Positions 16,863 through 24,889 of a stretch of DNA of 64,000 nucleotides are shown in pieces. Source of the stretch: an uncultured Oscillospiraceae bacterium (GTDB taxonomy: Bacteria > Bacillota > Clostridia > Oscillospirales > Oscillospiraceae). Location of the stretch: positions 1 through 64,000 of the forward strand of contig CAKTQP010000004.1 in assembly GCA_934597165.1 (NCBI GenBank). Reading direction: 5' to 3'. The notes under the pieces were generated by a model. That model made no database searches, was not told the DNA's origin, and saw nothing but the letters and a program-made list of their open reading frames with translations. The translations under genes were made by a program, and so were the position numbers. The stretch's first letter is position 1; every line of letters begins with the position of its first letter.

Positions 16863-17104
16863 GGGTGCGCCAGGCAGAGACAAACACAAACAAATGCTTT
16901 CAAAACATAACTCCTACTTGAATTGACCCATCGACATCACAAATATCCTGAAATCCTACCGAAAATACAGATAAAACACGCGAATACGAAACATTACGAT
17001 CCAACAACTTTTATAACACTCCTACGATAAATACTCCTACGTGGAAATACAAGGCGAAGGCTCCGGTGGAGTCGTTCGACCTTGTATTTCTGCATTTGGG
17101 CGAG
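16863..17104. other. Intergenic spacer with an inverted repeat
   Basis: No gene. A perfect 11-bp inverted repeat (GAAATACAAGG at 17044-17054, its complement at 17080-17090) could form a hairpin but has no T-tract on either side. The stretch 16880-17040 is AT-rich and otherwise featureless. Confidence 0.5.
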
Positions 17105-17134
17105 AAAAAAGACGTGTCCCAGTGGGGACACGTC
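17105..17134 (-). terminator. Terminator of the LysR gene
   Basis: A perfect 10-bp stem (GACGTGTCCC) with a short loop; on the minus strand it is followed by six T (17110-17105). Confidence 0.85.
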
Positions 17135-17159
17135 CGTGCCGGAAAAGACCGCAAGACCC

Positions 17160-18050
17160 TCAGAACATCCGGGTGATGCCGGAGATATTGCGCAGCTCAC
17201 TGCACACGCAGTCTAAAAATGGTTCGATGGCCTCGTTGTGGTGATTCTGCCGCAGCGCCAGATAGATCATCCGATGGGGCGGGGGGTCGGTCAGGTAGTG
17301 GAGCTCCACGTCGAAGCTGCGCTCCAGGTGCCGGGCGATGGTGTAGGGCACCAGGGACCACTTGCCGTCGTCGAAGGTGTCCCGGTTCAGGAAGGACAGG
17401 GTGTGACTGCTCACCGCCGGCGTCTCCCCGCTGGGGAACCAGCGCTTGTTCCACTCCAACGAGTCGCTGCCCAGCAGGTACAGCTGCTGGTTGGCAGGGA
17501 GCTGATGGGGGTGGATGGTCAGGGGGAAGCGGTAGATGTTCTTGCCGCAGAGGATGACCCAGGGGTCGGAGAAGAGGGGGGAGAGGGCGATGCCTGGGGT
17601 GGGGAGGAAGTCCCGGATGATGGCCAGGTCAATGGTGCCGTTGGTGAGATGGGACAGGGCGTCCCGGGAGTAGTAGTTGTAGATCTGCAGCTGCACGTCC
17701 GGGTGCTCATCAATGAACCGCTGCATGAGATGGGGGATGGTGTAGGACATGACGGAGCCCATCACCGACACGGTGAGCTTGTCCGCCTCCGTCCGGTGGC
17801 CGATCTCCAGCGCCTCCTGCCACAGGCCGTGGATCTTGGTGGCCAGGGTCAAAAACTCCTTGCCCTGGGGGGTCAGCTCGATGGTGCGCTGGCCTTTCTT
17901 GCGCAGGAAAAGCGGGTAGCCCAGCTCCGTCTCCAACCGGCGGATCTGCTGGCTGAGGGTGGACTGGGTGACGGACATGGACTTGGCCGCTTTGGAAAAG
18001 TTTGGCTTGGAAGCAGTGATGACGAACACTTCCAGCGCATATAGATCCAT
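17160..18050 (-). CDS. LysR-family transcriptional regulator
   Basis: The 296-residue protein has the LysR winged helix-turn-helix at residues 1-60 (FSKAAKSMSVTQSTLSQQIRRLE) and a periplasmic-binding-like effector domain after residue 90. It faces the end of the catabolic operon and is divergent from the MATE gene, sharing a 139-bp intergenic region with it. The usual LysR arrangement would make the divergent MATE gene a target, with the catabolic operon a second possibility. The effector cannot be inferred. Confidence 0.92.
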   Translation of the reverse strand: MDLYALEVFVITASKPNFSKAAKSMSVTQSTLSQQIRRLETELGYPLFLRKKGQRTIELTPQGKEFLTLATKIHGLWQEALEIGHRTEADKLTVSVMGSVMSYTIPHLMQRFIDEHPDVQLQIYNYYSRDALSHLTNGTIDLAIIRDFLPTPGIALSPLFSDPWVILCGKNIYRFPLTIHPHQLPANQQLYLLGSDSLEWNKRWFPSGETPAVSSHTLSFLNRDTFDDGKWSLVPYTIARHLERSFDVELHYLTDPPPHRMIYLALRQNHHNEAIEPFLDCVCSELRNISGITRMF

Positions 18051-18089
18051 AAAAAACGCCCCTTTCTACACGCTCATTTCATTCCCTCT

Positions 18090-18118
18090 ATCATAGCACA
18101 GAATGGGACGATTGACAA
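18090..18118 (-). promoter_or_regulatory. Sigma-A promoter of the LysR gene
   Basis: On the minus strand TTGTCA (18118-18113) and TATGAT (18095-18090) are 17 bp apart. Confidence 0.65.
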
Positions 18119-18189
18119 TGAAAAGACTGTAAATCCCCATAAAAACTGGAATAATCCGCACAACGAGAAAGAGAAAGGTGGAAGCAACG

Positions 18190-19599
18190 ATGAAGGAACA
18201 GACCGACCCCTGCGCCAGAGAAGCGCGCATCTTTGCCTCGTACCCCGTCCCCAAAGCCCTCCTGACCATGGCTCTGCCCACGGTCATCAGCCAGATCATC
18301 TACGTCATCTACAACATGGCAGACACCTGGTTTGTCGGCCTGACCGGTGACGCCAACACCGTCGCCGCCGTCTCCCTCTGCCTGCCGGTGTACAACCTGA
18401 TGACCGGCCTGAGCAACCTCTTCGGCATCGGCGGTGCCAGTGCCATGGCCCGGGCGCTGGGGGAGCACGACCGGGACAAGACCCGTCACTGCTGTGCCGT
18501 GGCCATCTGGAGCGCCCTGGGCGGCGCGGTGGCCTACGCCGTCCTGCTGGCCCTCTTCCAGCGCCCCCTCCTGTCCCTCATCGGCGGCGACCCCAGCAAC
18601 CTGGACTACGCCGTCTCCTACACCACCATCACCATGATCTTCGGCGCCATCCCCACCATCCTCTCCTCCGCCCTGGCCCACCTCATCCGTGCCACCGGCG
18701 CTTCCGGTCAGGCCAGCGTGGGGCTCATGCTGGGTGCCCTGTGCAACATGGGACTGGATCCCCTGTTCATGTTCGTCCTCCTGCCGCCGGGACAGGAGCT
18801 GGTGGGTGCCGCTGTGGCCACCGCCATCGCCAACACCATTTCGCTGGTCTACTTCGTCCTCTGCCTCCGCCACGGCTGGCACCGGGGGGTGTACGCCGTC
18901 CATCCCAAGTGGCTGAAGGGGCAGGGGGGCACCGTGGGGGAGGTGTTCCGCTCCGGCCTGCCCAGCTTCCTCATGGTGGCGCTGAACTCGGTCTCCAACA
19001 GCTTCCTCAACGCCTCCATCGGCGCCTATGGCAGCTCCGCCGCCCTGAGCGGTCTAGGAATCGTACGGAAGATCGACGGCCTGGCCTACTCGGTCAACCA
19101 GGGCATCACCCAGGGCATGCTGCCCATCGTGGCCTACTGCTATACGGACGGGAAATGGCGTCGTATGAAGTCGGTCATCACCCTGGCTGCCGCCAGCACC
19201 ATCCTGTTCTCGTTGACCTGTACCCTTGTCTCCCAGCTGTGGGCAGAACCCCTGGTGGCCTTCTTCCTCAACGAGCCCCACACCGTCGCCTACGGCTCCG
19301 CCATCCTCCGCATCCTCTCCCTGGCCCTGCCCATCTACTCCGGCACCTTCGTCATCATCGCCGCCTTCCAAGCGGTGGGACGCACCCGGGAACCTTTCGG
19401 CCTCTGCCTCCTCCGGCGGGGCACGGTGGACATCCTCCTGCAGTTCGCCATCCGCGCCCTGGGCGGCGGCATCGAAGTGGTCTGGGCGACCCCCATCACG
19501 GAGAGCTTCGGGCTGATCTTGGGGCTGGTGCTGCTGCGCCGGTTCTGGGGGACGTTGCAGAGACAAGAAAAAGGACCGATCATCCACCCGCTCTCCTGA
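18190..19599 (+). CDS. MATE family efflux transporter
   Basis: A 469-residue MATE exporter with twelve hydrophobic helices. The N-terminal motif PKALLTMALPTVISQIIYVIYNMADTWFVG and the duplicated half starting near residue 240 (SGLPSFLMVALNSVSNSFLN) are typical. MATE proteins expel cationic drugs or small organics in exchange for Na+ or H+. ATG 18190 lies 8 bp after AAAGGTGG; an in-frame GTG at 18178 has no spacing for a ribosome site. It is divergent from a LysR gene that may control it. Confidence 0.9.
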   Translation: MKEQTDPCAREARIFASYPVPKALLTMALPTVISQIIYVIYNMADTWFVGLTGDANTVAAVSLCLPVYNLMTGLSNLFGIGGASAMARALGEHDRDKTRHCCAVAIWSALGGAVAYAVLLALFQRPLLSLIGGDPSNLDYAVSYTTITMIFGAIPTILSSALAHLIRATGASGQASVGLMLGALCNMGLDPLFMFVLLPPGQELVGAAVATAIANTISLVYFVLCLRHGWHRGVYAVHPKWLKGQGGTVGEVFRSGLPSFLMVALNSVSNSFLNASIGAYGSSAALSGLGIVRKIDGLAYSVNQGITQGMLPIVAYCYTDGKWRRMKSVITLAAASTILFSLTCTLVSQLWAEPLVAFFLNEPHTVAYGSAILRILSLALPIYSGTFVIIAAFQAVGRTREPFGLCLLRRGTVDILLQFAIRALGGGIEVVWATPITESFGLILGLVLLRRFWGTLQRQEKGPIIHPLS

Positions 19600-19671
19600 A
19601 TCAGGAGCACATGGGGGCGGCGAACGGTCCTCTCCGGATAAGGTACCACAGACAGGTGCAAAAAGCAAGTG

Positions 19672-19709
19672 AAAAGCCCAGCGAACCCTTTCTTCGCTGG
19701 GCTTTTTTT
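19672..19709 (+). terminator. Bidirectional terminator after the MATE gene
   Basis: A 14-nt AAAAGCCCAGCGAA arm pairs with its complement and is followed by a T run; the A run on the left lets it act also for the minus-strand fragment ending at 19724. Confidence 0.85.
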
Positions 19710-19723
19710 CTCGTTGTGTGGTG

Positions 19724-20047
19724 TTAGAACACACCCCAATCCACCTTGCCATTGCTGCCGGCGGAGACGGGGAGGCCGTAAGGCTCCATGACCTGCACCA
19801 GCTGTTGGATGCGCTCCATCTGCGCCTGACGCTCCGGCCAGGTGCGCCCCTCCAGGGGATATTCCAGACCGACGGTGGGGTATTTCACCTTGCCGTACTC
19901 GTGGAATTGCAGGAGTTGTACCTGTCGGACGTTGCCGCCCATGTTGTCCCGGAGGAAGGCGGCGGTGCGGGCGATGTTCTCGTCGTCATCGTTGCAGCCG
20001 GGGATGACCGGCACGCGGATGAGGTAGGGGATGCCCATCTTGCTCAT
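19724..20047 (-). pseudogene. Glycyl-radical enzyme activase (PFL-activating type), C-terminal fragment
   Basis: About 108 residues read like the last third of a radical-SAM activase: MGIPYLIRVPVIPGCNDDDENI, then VQLLQFHEYGKVKYPTVG, then a C-terminal helix. The N-terminal radical-SAM part with the CxxxCxxC cluster is missing. The frame runs upstream into unrelated sequence (SGWVWVK), which shows where homology stops, near 20047. It has no ribosome site and lies back to back with another gene that also lost its 5' end. Confidence 0.8.
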
Positions 20048-20059
20048 CTTGACCCAGAC

Positions 20060-20960
20060 CCAGCCGGACAAGTATCTGCTCCTGCTCCCCGGCCTGGAAC
20101 GCCAGCTGCCCCAGCAGCTGGCCGCCTACAGCCAGGTGAAGGGGACAGAATTGCTCCGCGCCCTGTCTGCCGAAGGCATCTCCGCCAGCGTGGGCATCAG
20201 CGGTTGCTGTGAAGGACTGCCCCAGTTCCGCCACTGCTACGAGGAGGCGTTGGCCGCCCAGAAGGAGGCGTCCTTTGCGGAGGGGTTCGACCTGTTGTCC
20301 GCCGCCGACCTGGAGGCGAAAGAGGAGGTCAAGCCGCTGCTGAGCCACCACGAGAAGGCGCTGACCGCCCTGGTCTACGCCTCCGATTGGGTGGGGGCGT
20401 CCCGGCTCTTCGAGCAGGTCTGGGAGGAGGTGAAGGGGAGCAAGCTGGATGCGGACTTGAAAAAGGCGTACCTCATCGAGTTCCTCTTCAACGTCCACCA
20501 GACCCTGAACACCAACGAGCTGGACTGCATGACCGTCATCAAGGACATCCTGGACTGCGCCAACGCCGACACCCTCAGCACGGTCTTCCACCGGGCGGCG
20601 GACGCCATCCTGTTGGAGTCCATGAACTGGCGCAGCAACATGGGCACCATCGTCAAGACCACCAAGCAGTTCCTGGATCACAACTACCACAAGGACCTGT
20701 CCCTCAACGACGTGGCCGACGTGGTCCACGTCAGCCCCAGCTACCTCAGTCGGATTTTCTCCCGGGAGCTGGGCGTGTCCTTCAAGAAATACCTCATCGA
20801 CCTGCGCCTGGATCAGGCCAAACGGCTCCTCCTGTCCACCAACAAGCTCATCGGAGAGGTGGCGCTGGCCGTAGGCTACCAGGACACCAGCTACTTCTGC
20901 CGCATCTTCAAGCAGCGGGAGGGGTGTTCGCCCAACCAGTTCCGCGCCCAGAACAAGTGA
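20060..20960 (+). pseudogene. AraC-type response regulator, 5'-truncated
   Basis: About 300 residues correspond to the C-terminal part of a YesN-like response regulator: the end of a GGDEF-like middle domain (DKYLLLLPG, VGISGCCEGLPQFRHCYEEA) and a complete AraC DNA-binding domain with two helix-turn-helix units (LSLNDVADVVHVSPSYLSRIF and IGEVALAVGYQDTSYFCRIF). The receiver domain and the start are gone. Homology begins near 20060, immediately beside the activase fragment. Without a ribosome site it is probably not expressed. Confidence 0.8.
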
Positions 20961-20970
20961 CCGCAAAACA

Positions 20971-21029
20971 AAAAACCCCCGCCCGGGTCAGTCGGAAGGA
21001 TTCCGACCGAGTTCCGGGAGGGGGATTTT
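20971..21029 (-). terminator. Terminator between the regulator fragment and the alcohol dehydrogenase
   Basis: A long interrupted stem (CCCCC/CCCGG arms outside, GTCGGAA/TTCCGAC inside). On the minus strand it is followed by TTTTTTGTTTTG, so it mainly serves the dehydrogenase gene. Confidence 0.8.
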
Positions 21030-21122
21030 GTGCGCAGACCACAGCAATCGTCTGCGCAGGCGCCAGAGGAGGTTTCTGGCGTTCGTAGGAAGGAACGGCT
21101 CGCGTGTTTTGCCGATATTCGC

Positions 21123-22304
21123 TTACTGATAGGCCTCGTATGCCACCTGGATGAAGGACTTGATCTCATCCTGGGGCATATTTTCCTTGGGGATGCCCAG
21201 GAAAGCGGCGTCGTCGGGCATGTGGACGGAGACGGACTGGCAGTCTTCCAGGGTGTAGCCGGAGGCCTTCATGGAGGGGATGCCGATCTCCTGCATCAGA
21301 GCCACGACCTTGTCGGTCATCTTGGCGCACAGCTCGTCCATGGTGGTGTTGTCGTCATAGGCGATGTCCATGGCGTCTGCCACGATCTTGGCGCCTTCGG
21401 GATAGTACTTGCAGGCGACAGCGATGGCGGCAGGGGTGCCCCAAGCGCAGCACAGGCCGTGGGGCTTGTGGTACTTGCTGCCCATGCAGTGGCCAAAGGC
21501 GTGACCGAACTGAGCAGAAACCTCAGCGATGGCCAGACCGCCCAGGTTAGCGCCCATCATCATCCATTCTCTGGCTTCCTTGTCCTGGCCGTCCTTGACT
21601 GCGCGAGGCAGATACTGGAAGACCAGCTGGATGCCGTTGATGGCGAACAGGTTGGCGTAGTGGTTGTAGTAGCAGGTGGTGATGGCTTCGATGCAGTGGG
21701 CCAGCACGTCCATACCAGTGGCAGCGGTCTGAGACTTGGGCAGGGTGTAGGTCATGACCGGGTCGATGAGGGCCAGATCCGCGCTGTACTGGGGGATCTT
21801 CTTCAGGCCGGATTCTGCGTCGGTGATGACGGCGTAGGGGCTGTTCTCGCTGCCGGTGCCGGCGGTGGTGGGGATGGTGATGAGGGGGAAGCCCTTCTTC
21901 ACCCGGTCAGGATCGGGGGGATAGACGGGAACATAGTAGTCCTCGATGGTGCCCTCGTTCTTGGTCATCATGGCGATGCCCTTGGCGCAGTCCATGCTGC
22001 TGCCGCCGCCGACCGCGACGATGCCGTCGATGCCGGTCTCCTTGGCCAGAGCAGCACCCTGGGTGACCAGATGGTTGTTGGGGTCAGCGATGATGTCGTC
22101 GAAGACCACCACTTCAAAGCCAGCGTCTTCCAGCAGCTCCTTGATGGGGCTGGAGACCTTCAGATCCATCAGCGCCTTCTCGGTGACGAACAGGATCTTG
22201 TGCATCTTGAATTCTTTTGCCTTGGTCACCAGCTCCTCCAGAGCGCCGGTACCAAAGATGGTGGGACAGAATCGGTTCCAATACTGAACACAAGTGGTTT
22301 CCAT
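21123..22304 (-). CDS. Iron-containing alcohol dehydrogenase
   Basis: A 393-residue group III alcohol dehydrogenase. The N-terminal NAD domain has GIDGIVAVGGGSSMDCAKGIA and TIPTTAGTGSE. The helical C-terminal domain has the metal ligands in MDVLAHCIEA and FGHAFGHCMGSKYHKPHG. Relatives act as butanol, 1,3-propanediol or lactaldehyde dehydrogenases; the substrate is not clear from sequence. The start at 22304 follows ATAGGAGGAAAAACC, and an upstream ATG would add only 11 residues. An extended -10 (TGCTATTAT, 22382-22377 on the minus strand) may be its promoter. Confidence 0.92.
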   Translation of the reverse strand: METTCVQYWNRFCPTIFGTGALEELVTKAKEFKMHKILFVTEKALMDLKVSSPIKELLEDAGFEVVVFDDIIADPNNHLVTQGAALAKETGIDGIVAVGGGSSMDCAKGIAMMTKNEGTIEDYYVPVYPPDPDRVKKGFPLITIPTTAGTGSENSPYAVITDAESGLKKIPQYSADLALIDPVMTYTLPKSQTAATGMDVLAHCIEAITTCYYNHYANLFAINGIQLVFQYLPRAVKDGQDKEAREWMMMGANLGGLAIAEVSAQFGHAFGHCMGSKYHKPHGLCCAWGTPAAIAVACKYYPEGAKIVADAMDIAYDDNTTMDELCAKMTDKVVALMQEIGIPSMKASGYTLEDCQSVSVHMPDDAAFLGIPKENMPQDEIKSFIQVAYEAYQ

Positions 22305-22530
22305 GGTTTTTCCTCCTATAGTGATGGCCGCAGCCAAAATTTGATGAACCTAACAGGTGGCGTTTCAGCTGCGATCATAATAGCACGTAAGAGGGCGGGA
22401 GGCATTGGAATCCCGTATGCTCAAATGGGAGTTTCGCTGTTTGTGGCCGGTGGGCAGTGGGATTTACCGTTTGTCCTAGAGCATGAAAGTGATAAAATGG
22501 GTGGGAATGTTCTATTTTTCAGGGATATGC

Positions 22531-22559
22531 TTGCTGTATTGGGTCAGAACCTGTATCAT
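22531..22559 (+). promoter_or_regulatory. Promoter of the small gene at 22602
   Basis: TTGCTG (22531-22536) and TATCAT (22554-22559), 17-bp spacer. Confidence 0.55.
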
Positions 22560-22601
22560 TGGAAAGTGCCAAATGCCATGGAAAGGGGAGAAAACAAGCG
22601 T

Positions 22602-22826
22602 ATGGTGGTCTTGAAGAACATACAAAAGGTGGGGAGTAGTATCTCTGCGGACTATTATCCAGAGGGAGAGGACATGAAGGGGTTCATGAAGATCAGTGTG
22701 GAGGACGGAACGATATTGGAACACCACAATGTCTCCTCCTTTTCTGCGTCCCACGTGCTGCGGGAGCTGAAGCGTCTGGCCAAATTGGAGCATCCGCCGA
22801 AGGAAAAGATCGTGCTGTGGTACTGA
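22602..22826 (+). CDS. Small conserved-looking protein, 74 residues
   Basis: A short gene with its own promoter, a ribosome site (AAGGGGAG) and a terminator. The product (starting MVVLKNIQKVGSSISADYYPEG) is soluble and looks like one compact beta-rich domain with a C-terminal helix (ASHVLRELKRLA). I do not recognise a function. An in-frame ATG at 22578 is possible but would include the ribosome site in the coding region. Confidence 0.6.
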   Translation: MVVLKNIQKVGSSISADYYPEGEDMKGFMKISVEDGTILEHHNVSSFSASHVLRELKRLAKLEHPPKEKIVLWY

Positions 22827-22850
22827 TGCTGGGAAGGGGCGAGAGAACAG

Positions 22851-22882
22851 AAAACACCACGACACAAGTCGTGGTGTTTTTT
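22851..22882 (+). terminator. Terminator hairpin, homologous to the tRNA-Lys terminator
   Basis: A 13-nt arm (AAAACACCACGAC) pairs with its complement and is followed by six T. The same arms recur at 24149, next to the intact tRNA-Lys. Confidence 0.85.
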
Positions 22883-22914
22883 GATGACCGAGCCAAGAGT
22901 CGAACTATGGACAA
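22882..22914 (-). pseudogene. Remnant of a tRNA-Lys 3' end
   Basis: On the minus strand this stretch aligns with the T arm, acceptor strand and CCA end of the tRNA-Lys at 24182-24258, including the invariant TTCGA, with about a quarter of positions changed. The T stem no longer pairs, and no anticodon arm is left upstream. Confidence 0.55.
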
Positions 22915-22996
22915 CCGTTTGCGTTCCCGTCCAAAACCTGAGCTGGCAAAGTTGGCACAGGCATGACCGCCAGCAGGTCGGAGGTCACGTGCTCCA

Positions 22997-24028
22997 TCAC
23001 CAGACCCCCATCACATGCTGCATCACCAGGCTCATCGCGGTGATGCTCACCCAGCAGCAGGCGCCCAGCAGCAAGGGCTTGCCGCCGTGTTTGACCAGCT
23101 TGACCAGGTTGCTGTTGAGTCCGATGGCAGCCATGGCCAGGATGATGAAGAACTTGCTCAGCTCCTTCAGCGGCTGGAACACCGTCGCAGGTACGCCGAA
23201 GGAGGTGCAGAGGGTGGTGACGAGCGAGGCACAGAGGAACCACAGGATGAACAGGGGAAAGGCGTTGCGCAGCCGGAAGCTGCCCTGTCTTTTTCCCGCT
23301 TTTTTCGCCTGTATCAGGGAGAGCGCCAGTGTGATGGGGAGGATGGCCAAGGTGCGGGTGAGCTTGACGGTGACGGCTTTCTCCAGGGTCTGGCTCCCCA
23401 GATGCCACATACTGTCCCACGTGGCGGCCGTGGCCGTGACGGAGGAGGTATCGTTCACCGCAGTCCCGGCGAAGATGCCAAAAGCCTCGCCGGAGGTGGT
23501 GTCAAAGCCGATGGCCTGTCCCAACAGAGGGAAGAGCAGGGCTGCCAGCACATTGAAAAAGAAGATGACGGAGATGGACTGGGCCACGGTCTCGTCATCC
23601 GCATGGATGACCGGCGCCGTGGCGGCGATGGCGCTGCCGCCGCAGATGGAGGAGCCTACGCCGATGAGGGTGCTGGTAGCGCTGTCGATGCGCAGCAGCT
23701 TATGTAGGGCGAAGGACACCAGGAGGGAGGTGGCGATGGTACACAGGATGATGGGCAGGGACTGCTTGCCGGTCTGTAGGACCACATTCAGGTCCAGCCC
23801 GAAGCCCAGCAGCACCACGGCGGCCTGGAGAATTTTTTTGGAGGTGAATCCAATGCCCGGCTTGCAGACCTCGCCCGGCGTCCAGCCCAAGGCGATGACC
23901 ATGCCGATGAGGATGGAGAAGACCGCTCCGCCCACCACCGGCACCCGCTTGCCCAACAGCCACGAGGGGAGCGCGACGGCAAGACATACCGCGATCCCGG
24001 GCACGTTTTTCTGGATAGATCGTATCAT
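22997..24028 (-). CDS. YeiH/UPF0324 family putative sulfate exporter
   Basis: A 343-residue membrane protein with about ten helices. The family signature is clear: [36 protein letters not shown] near 120-140, and [16 protein letters not shown]. Relatives are annotated as putative sulfate or sulfonate exporters; experimental evidence is thin. It has its own promoter and AACAGGAGTTC upstream. It lies alone between the two copies of the tRNA-Lys 3' region, as a cargo gene would. Confidence 0.88.
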   Translation of the reverse strand: MIRSIQKNVPGIAVCLAVALPSWLLGKRVPVVGGAVFSILIGMVIALGWTPGEVCKPGIGFTSKKILQAAVVLLGFGLDLNVVLQTGKQSLPIILCTIATSLLVSFALHKLLRIDSATSTLIGVGSSICGGSAIAATAPVIHADDETVAQSISVIFFFNVLAALLFPLLGQAIGFDTTSGEAFGIFAGTAVNDTSSVTATAATWDSMWHLGSQTLEKAVTVKLTRTLAILPITLALSLIQAKKAGKRQGSFRLRNAFPLFILWFLCASLVTTLCTSFGVPATVFQPLKELSKFFIILAMAAIGLNSNLVKLVKHGGKPLLLGACCWVSITAMSLVMQHVMGVW

Positions 24029-24076
24029 AGTTTGAACTCCTGTTCCGATTGTTTGATGTAATTCGACCCCACCTGC

Positions 24077-24105
24077 ATTATAGCGGGACGGTCCCGGTGT
24101 CGCAA
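24077..24105 (-). promoter_or_regulatory. Promoter of the YeiH-type gene
   Basis: On the minus strand TTGCGA (24105-24100), 17-bp spacer, TATAAT (24082-24077). Confidence 0.7.
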
Positions 24106-24148
24106 GTTACTATGAAATTTATGAGTGGGGGACTGCGCAGGGCAAAAG

Positions 24149-24181
24149 AAAACACCACGACGTTCGTCGTGGTGTTTCTTT
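24149..24181 (-). terminator. Terminator of the tRNA array
   Basis: A 12-13-bp stem (AAAACACCACGAC and complement) lies right after the tRNA-Lys CCA end; on the minus strand it runs into TTTTCTTTT. Confidence 0.8.
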
Positions 24182-24258
24182 TGGTGACCCAGCGGAGATT
24201 CGAACTCCGGACACCCTGCTTAAAAGGCAGGTGCTCTGCCGGCTGAGCTACTGGGTCA
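24182..24258 (-). tRNA. tRNA-Lys (anticodon TTT)
   Basis: A complete cloverleaf with the CCA encoded. The anticodon loop reads CTTTTAA and the T loop TTCGAAT. It is last in the five-tRNA array. Confidence 0.95.
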
Positions 24259-24298
24259 TATGCATATATAAAAAATCGGACCGAACCCGCAAGACATC

Positions 24299-24373
24299 TG
24301 GCTGGGATGGCGGGATTCGAACCCACGGATAAAGGAGTCAAAGTCCTTTGCCTTACCCCTTGGCGACATCCCA
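24299..24373 (-). tRNA. tRNA-Gln (anticodon TTG)
   Basis: A complete cloverleaf starting TGGGATGTCGCCAAG with CTTTGAC as anticodon loop; CCA encoded. Confidence 0.95.
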
Positions 24374-24452
24374 TCAAAGACTCAATGGTAAAGATAACAG
24401 CCAGACAGAGCGGGTGAACTCTCTCTGACCGTTCTTAGACCAATAAGAAAAA

Positions 24453-24530
<78 letters not shown>

Positions 24531-24625
24531 ATAGAGAAATGGAGCGACCACAAAACGCGGTGCAGGGAAGGGAAGTGGCAAACAAGGGTGTGAATTGGAA
24601 CGTGTTTTGCCTGAACTAAGCAGGA

Positions 24626-24702
<77 letters not shown>

Positions 24703-24705
24703 ATA

Positions 24706-24779
24706 TGGAGCGGGTGATGGGAATCGAACCCACGTAGCCAGCTTGGAAGGCTGGGATTCTACCATTGAACTACACCCGC
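24706..24779 (-). tRNA. tRNA-Gly (anticodon TCC)
   Basis: A complete cloverleaf with anticodon loop CTTCCAA and encoded CCA. It is first in the array and only 3 bp from tRNA-Arg. Confidence 0.95.
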
Positions 24780-24801
24780 ACTCTCGCTTGCCAGCCCGTG
24801 T

Positions 24802-24831
24802 ATTCTATCACAGGAAACACGGGTTTGTCAA
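24802..24831 (-). promoter_or_regulatory. Promoter of the tRNA array
   Basis: On the minus strand a perfect TTGACA (24831-24826) and TAGAAT (24807-24802) with an 18-bp spacer, ending 23 bp before tRNA-Gly. Confidence 0.8.
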
Positions 24832-24889
24832 CCGTTTTTTCCATATTTTCAGGAATTTTTTTCGCCGTCCCGCTTTTCCGCCACCGCGC

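Noticed and set aside
21030..22571. A long plus-strand open frame opposite the alcohol dehydrogenase
   Set aside because: It is the antisense of a clear enzyme gene. Only its last part, from 22602, has its own promoter, ribosome site and terminator and is kept as a small gene.
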